From: Bacillota bacterium
GTDB taxonomy: Bacteria > Bacillota > Peptococcia > Peptococcales > Peptococcaceae
Assembly: GCA_023443145.1 (NCBI GenBank)
Contig: JAEZVS010000122.1
Location: 1 to 5,971 of the forward strand
DNA: 5,971 bases
Direction: 5' to 3'
The position numbers and the translations under genes were made by a program. Of the stretch, positions 5,025 to 5,971 are shown piece by piece. The first letter of the stretch is position 1, and every line of letters starts with the position of its first letter. The notes beneath the pieces were generated by a model that did not search any database, was not told the DNA's origin, and saw only the letters and a list, made by a program, of their open reading frames with translations.

Positions 5025-5971
5025 ACCAATCAAATTACTCAGTCTTTTCTTAATCGTGGCCATTTGTCTTTCCGGTTGTGGCTTGAGACAAAAAGCGCCA
5101 TCGGATTCAGTAGATTTGTCTCTTAAAAATAGCGGCTCGGTAAGCGATACCTATGATCTGATTGTAATGGGTGGTGAACCGGAGGGCATTGCCGCTGCCG
5201 TATCTGCGGCGCGTAATGGTGTAAAGACGCTGCTTTTATGTGAATCGAACGTGCTGGGCGGTCTTTATACAGAAGGTGAGCTCAATTTTATTGATGTTCC
5301 AGAAACCCGTGAAGGAAAGGTTTTGGTTAAGGGAATTTATCAGGAATTTTTCGATGAAGTGGGCGGCTCCGGATTTGACGTCAATCAGGCCAAACAAGTC
5401 TTACATAAAATGGTCACCGATGAGCCCAATTTGACACTTCGCGTCAACGCTGTGTTCAAGGCGCCGATTATGGAAGGAAATACCATTCAAGGGGTATCGG
5501 TGGCGGAAGACGGTAAAGATACGAGCTATTACGGAAAAGAGATCATTGATGCCACGGCAGATGCAAATGTGGCTGCGGCTGCCGGAGCTCCATACACTTA
5601 TGCCGGTGAAGACATTGGTGATAAAGACCGTCAAATGGGCGTGACGCTGGTCTTCGGTTTGAAGGGATTGGATTGGGATGCGATTTCCAAGCACGTGAAT
5701 GTGCAACGGGTGAAGGCGGAATTAGCCGGTAAGGTGCCGGAGAGCGGCGCCAAAGGCAAAATTGCCTGGGGCTATGTGCGGGAAGGCTATGATTACGAGA
5801 CGTCAGATAAAACCACTCGTCTGCGTGGATTTAATATGAGCCGCCAAAATGACGGGACCGTGCTTTTCAACTCGCTGATCATTTTTGATGTGGATCCTCT
5901 GGATGAAAAGAGCCGGGAAGACGGCATTCGCCGAGGGAAAGAAGAATTGAAACACATAGTGCCCTACATGC
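5014..5971 (+). CDS. Secreted FAD-dependent oxidoreductase lipoprotein, 3' end outside window
   Basis: An open frame of 319 codons runs off the right edge. Residues 1-21 form a Sec-type signal peptide (Lys at 4 and 7, hydrophobic 8-19) ending in the lipobox LSGC, so C22 should be lipidated and the protein anchored outside the membrane. There is no twin-arginine. After a linker (23-46), residues 47-77 form a Rossmann beta-alpha-beta unit ending in E77, the expected FAD ribose contact. Its loop reads GGEPEG (53-58), with Glu where the second Gly of GxGxxG usually stands. LGGLYTEGELNFIDV (81-95) and IIDATADANVAAAAGAP (177-193) fit the FAD_oxidored (PF12831-like) family, as does GFNMSRQNDGTVLFN (272-286). 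The start has AAAGGAG at 5001-5007, 6 bases upstream, and overlaps the racemase stop by 11 bases, indicating translational coupling. The substrate is unknown, and any C-terminal domain lies beyond the window. Family assignment is by motif layout only. Confidence 0.85.
   Translation, partial: MTIKPIKLLSLFLIVAICLSGCGLRQKAPSDSVDLSLKNSGSVSDTYDLIVMGGEPEGIAAAVSAARNGVKTLLLCESNVLGGLYTEGELNFIDVPETREGKVLVKGIYQEFFDEVGGSGFDVNQAKQVLHKMVTDEPNLTLRVNAVFKAPIMEGNTIQGVSVAEDGKDTSYYGKEIIDATADANVAAAAGAPYTYAGEDIGDKDRQMGVTLVFGLKGLDWDAISKHVNVQRVKAELAGKVPESGAKGKIAWGYVREGYDYETSDKTTRLRGFNMSRQNDGTVLFNSLIIFDVDPLDEKSREDGIRRGKEELKHIVPYM

Overview
The window looks like chromosomal DNA from a low-to-moderate GC Gram-positive-type bacterium, most likely an anaerobic member of the Bacillota (Clostridia or Negativicutes). 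This rests on strong AGGAGG-like ribosome binding sites, a compact NifS/IscU iron-sulfur pair with no hscBA/fdx genes beside it, a U-tract terminator after three of the gene blocks, and a lipoprotein-type secreted flavoprotein. The assignment is inference; no species is claimed. All recognised genes lie on the + strand.

Layout. (1) Positions 1-132 are the last 43 codons of tuf (EF-Tu), followed by a perfect 13-bp intrinsic terminator. (2) A promoter (TTGACA-18-TATACT) drives a monocistronic RarD-type EamA permease, 303-1181. About 110 bases downstream is a small hairpin plus U6 terminator. (3) A gap of about 300 bases leads to a three-gene sulfur block: cysK-type cysteine synthase (1480-2403), NifS/IscS cysteine desulfurase (2422-3627) and an IscU/NifU scaffold (3689-4135). 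An 11-bp GC-rich terminator closes this block. (4) A second promoter (TTGACA-18-TAAAAT) drives an aspartate/glutamate racemase-family gene with a TTG start (4275-5024). Its end overlaps by 11 bases the start of a secreted FAD-dependent oxidoreductase lipoprotein (5014 to beyond the right edge).

How the genes work together. The middle block forms a short pathway: CysK makes L-cysteine from O-acetylserine and sulfide, IscS removes the sulfur as a persulfide, and IscU builds the Fe-S cluster. All catalytic and ligand residues expected for these steps are visible. The right-hand pair is translationally coupled, which suggests a shared process, but the racemase should be cytoplasmic and the flavoprotein is predicted to be exported. 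Their joint role is unknown. The promoters of the permease gene and of the racemase gene share an identical 12-base string covering the -35 box and the same 18-base spacing.

No mobile element, CRISPR array, tRNA or rRNA was seen. The least ordinary part is the racemase-flavolipoprotein unit. The rest is mostly well-known housekeeping functions in a somewhat unusual arrangement.
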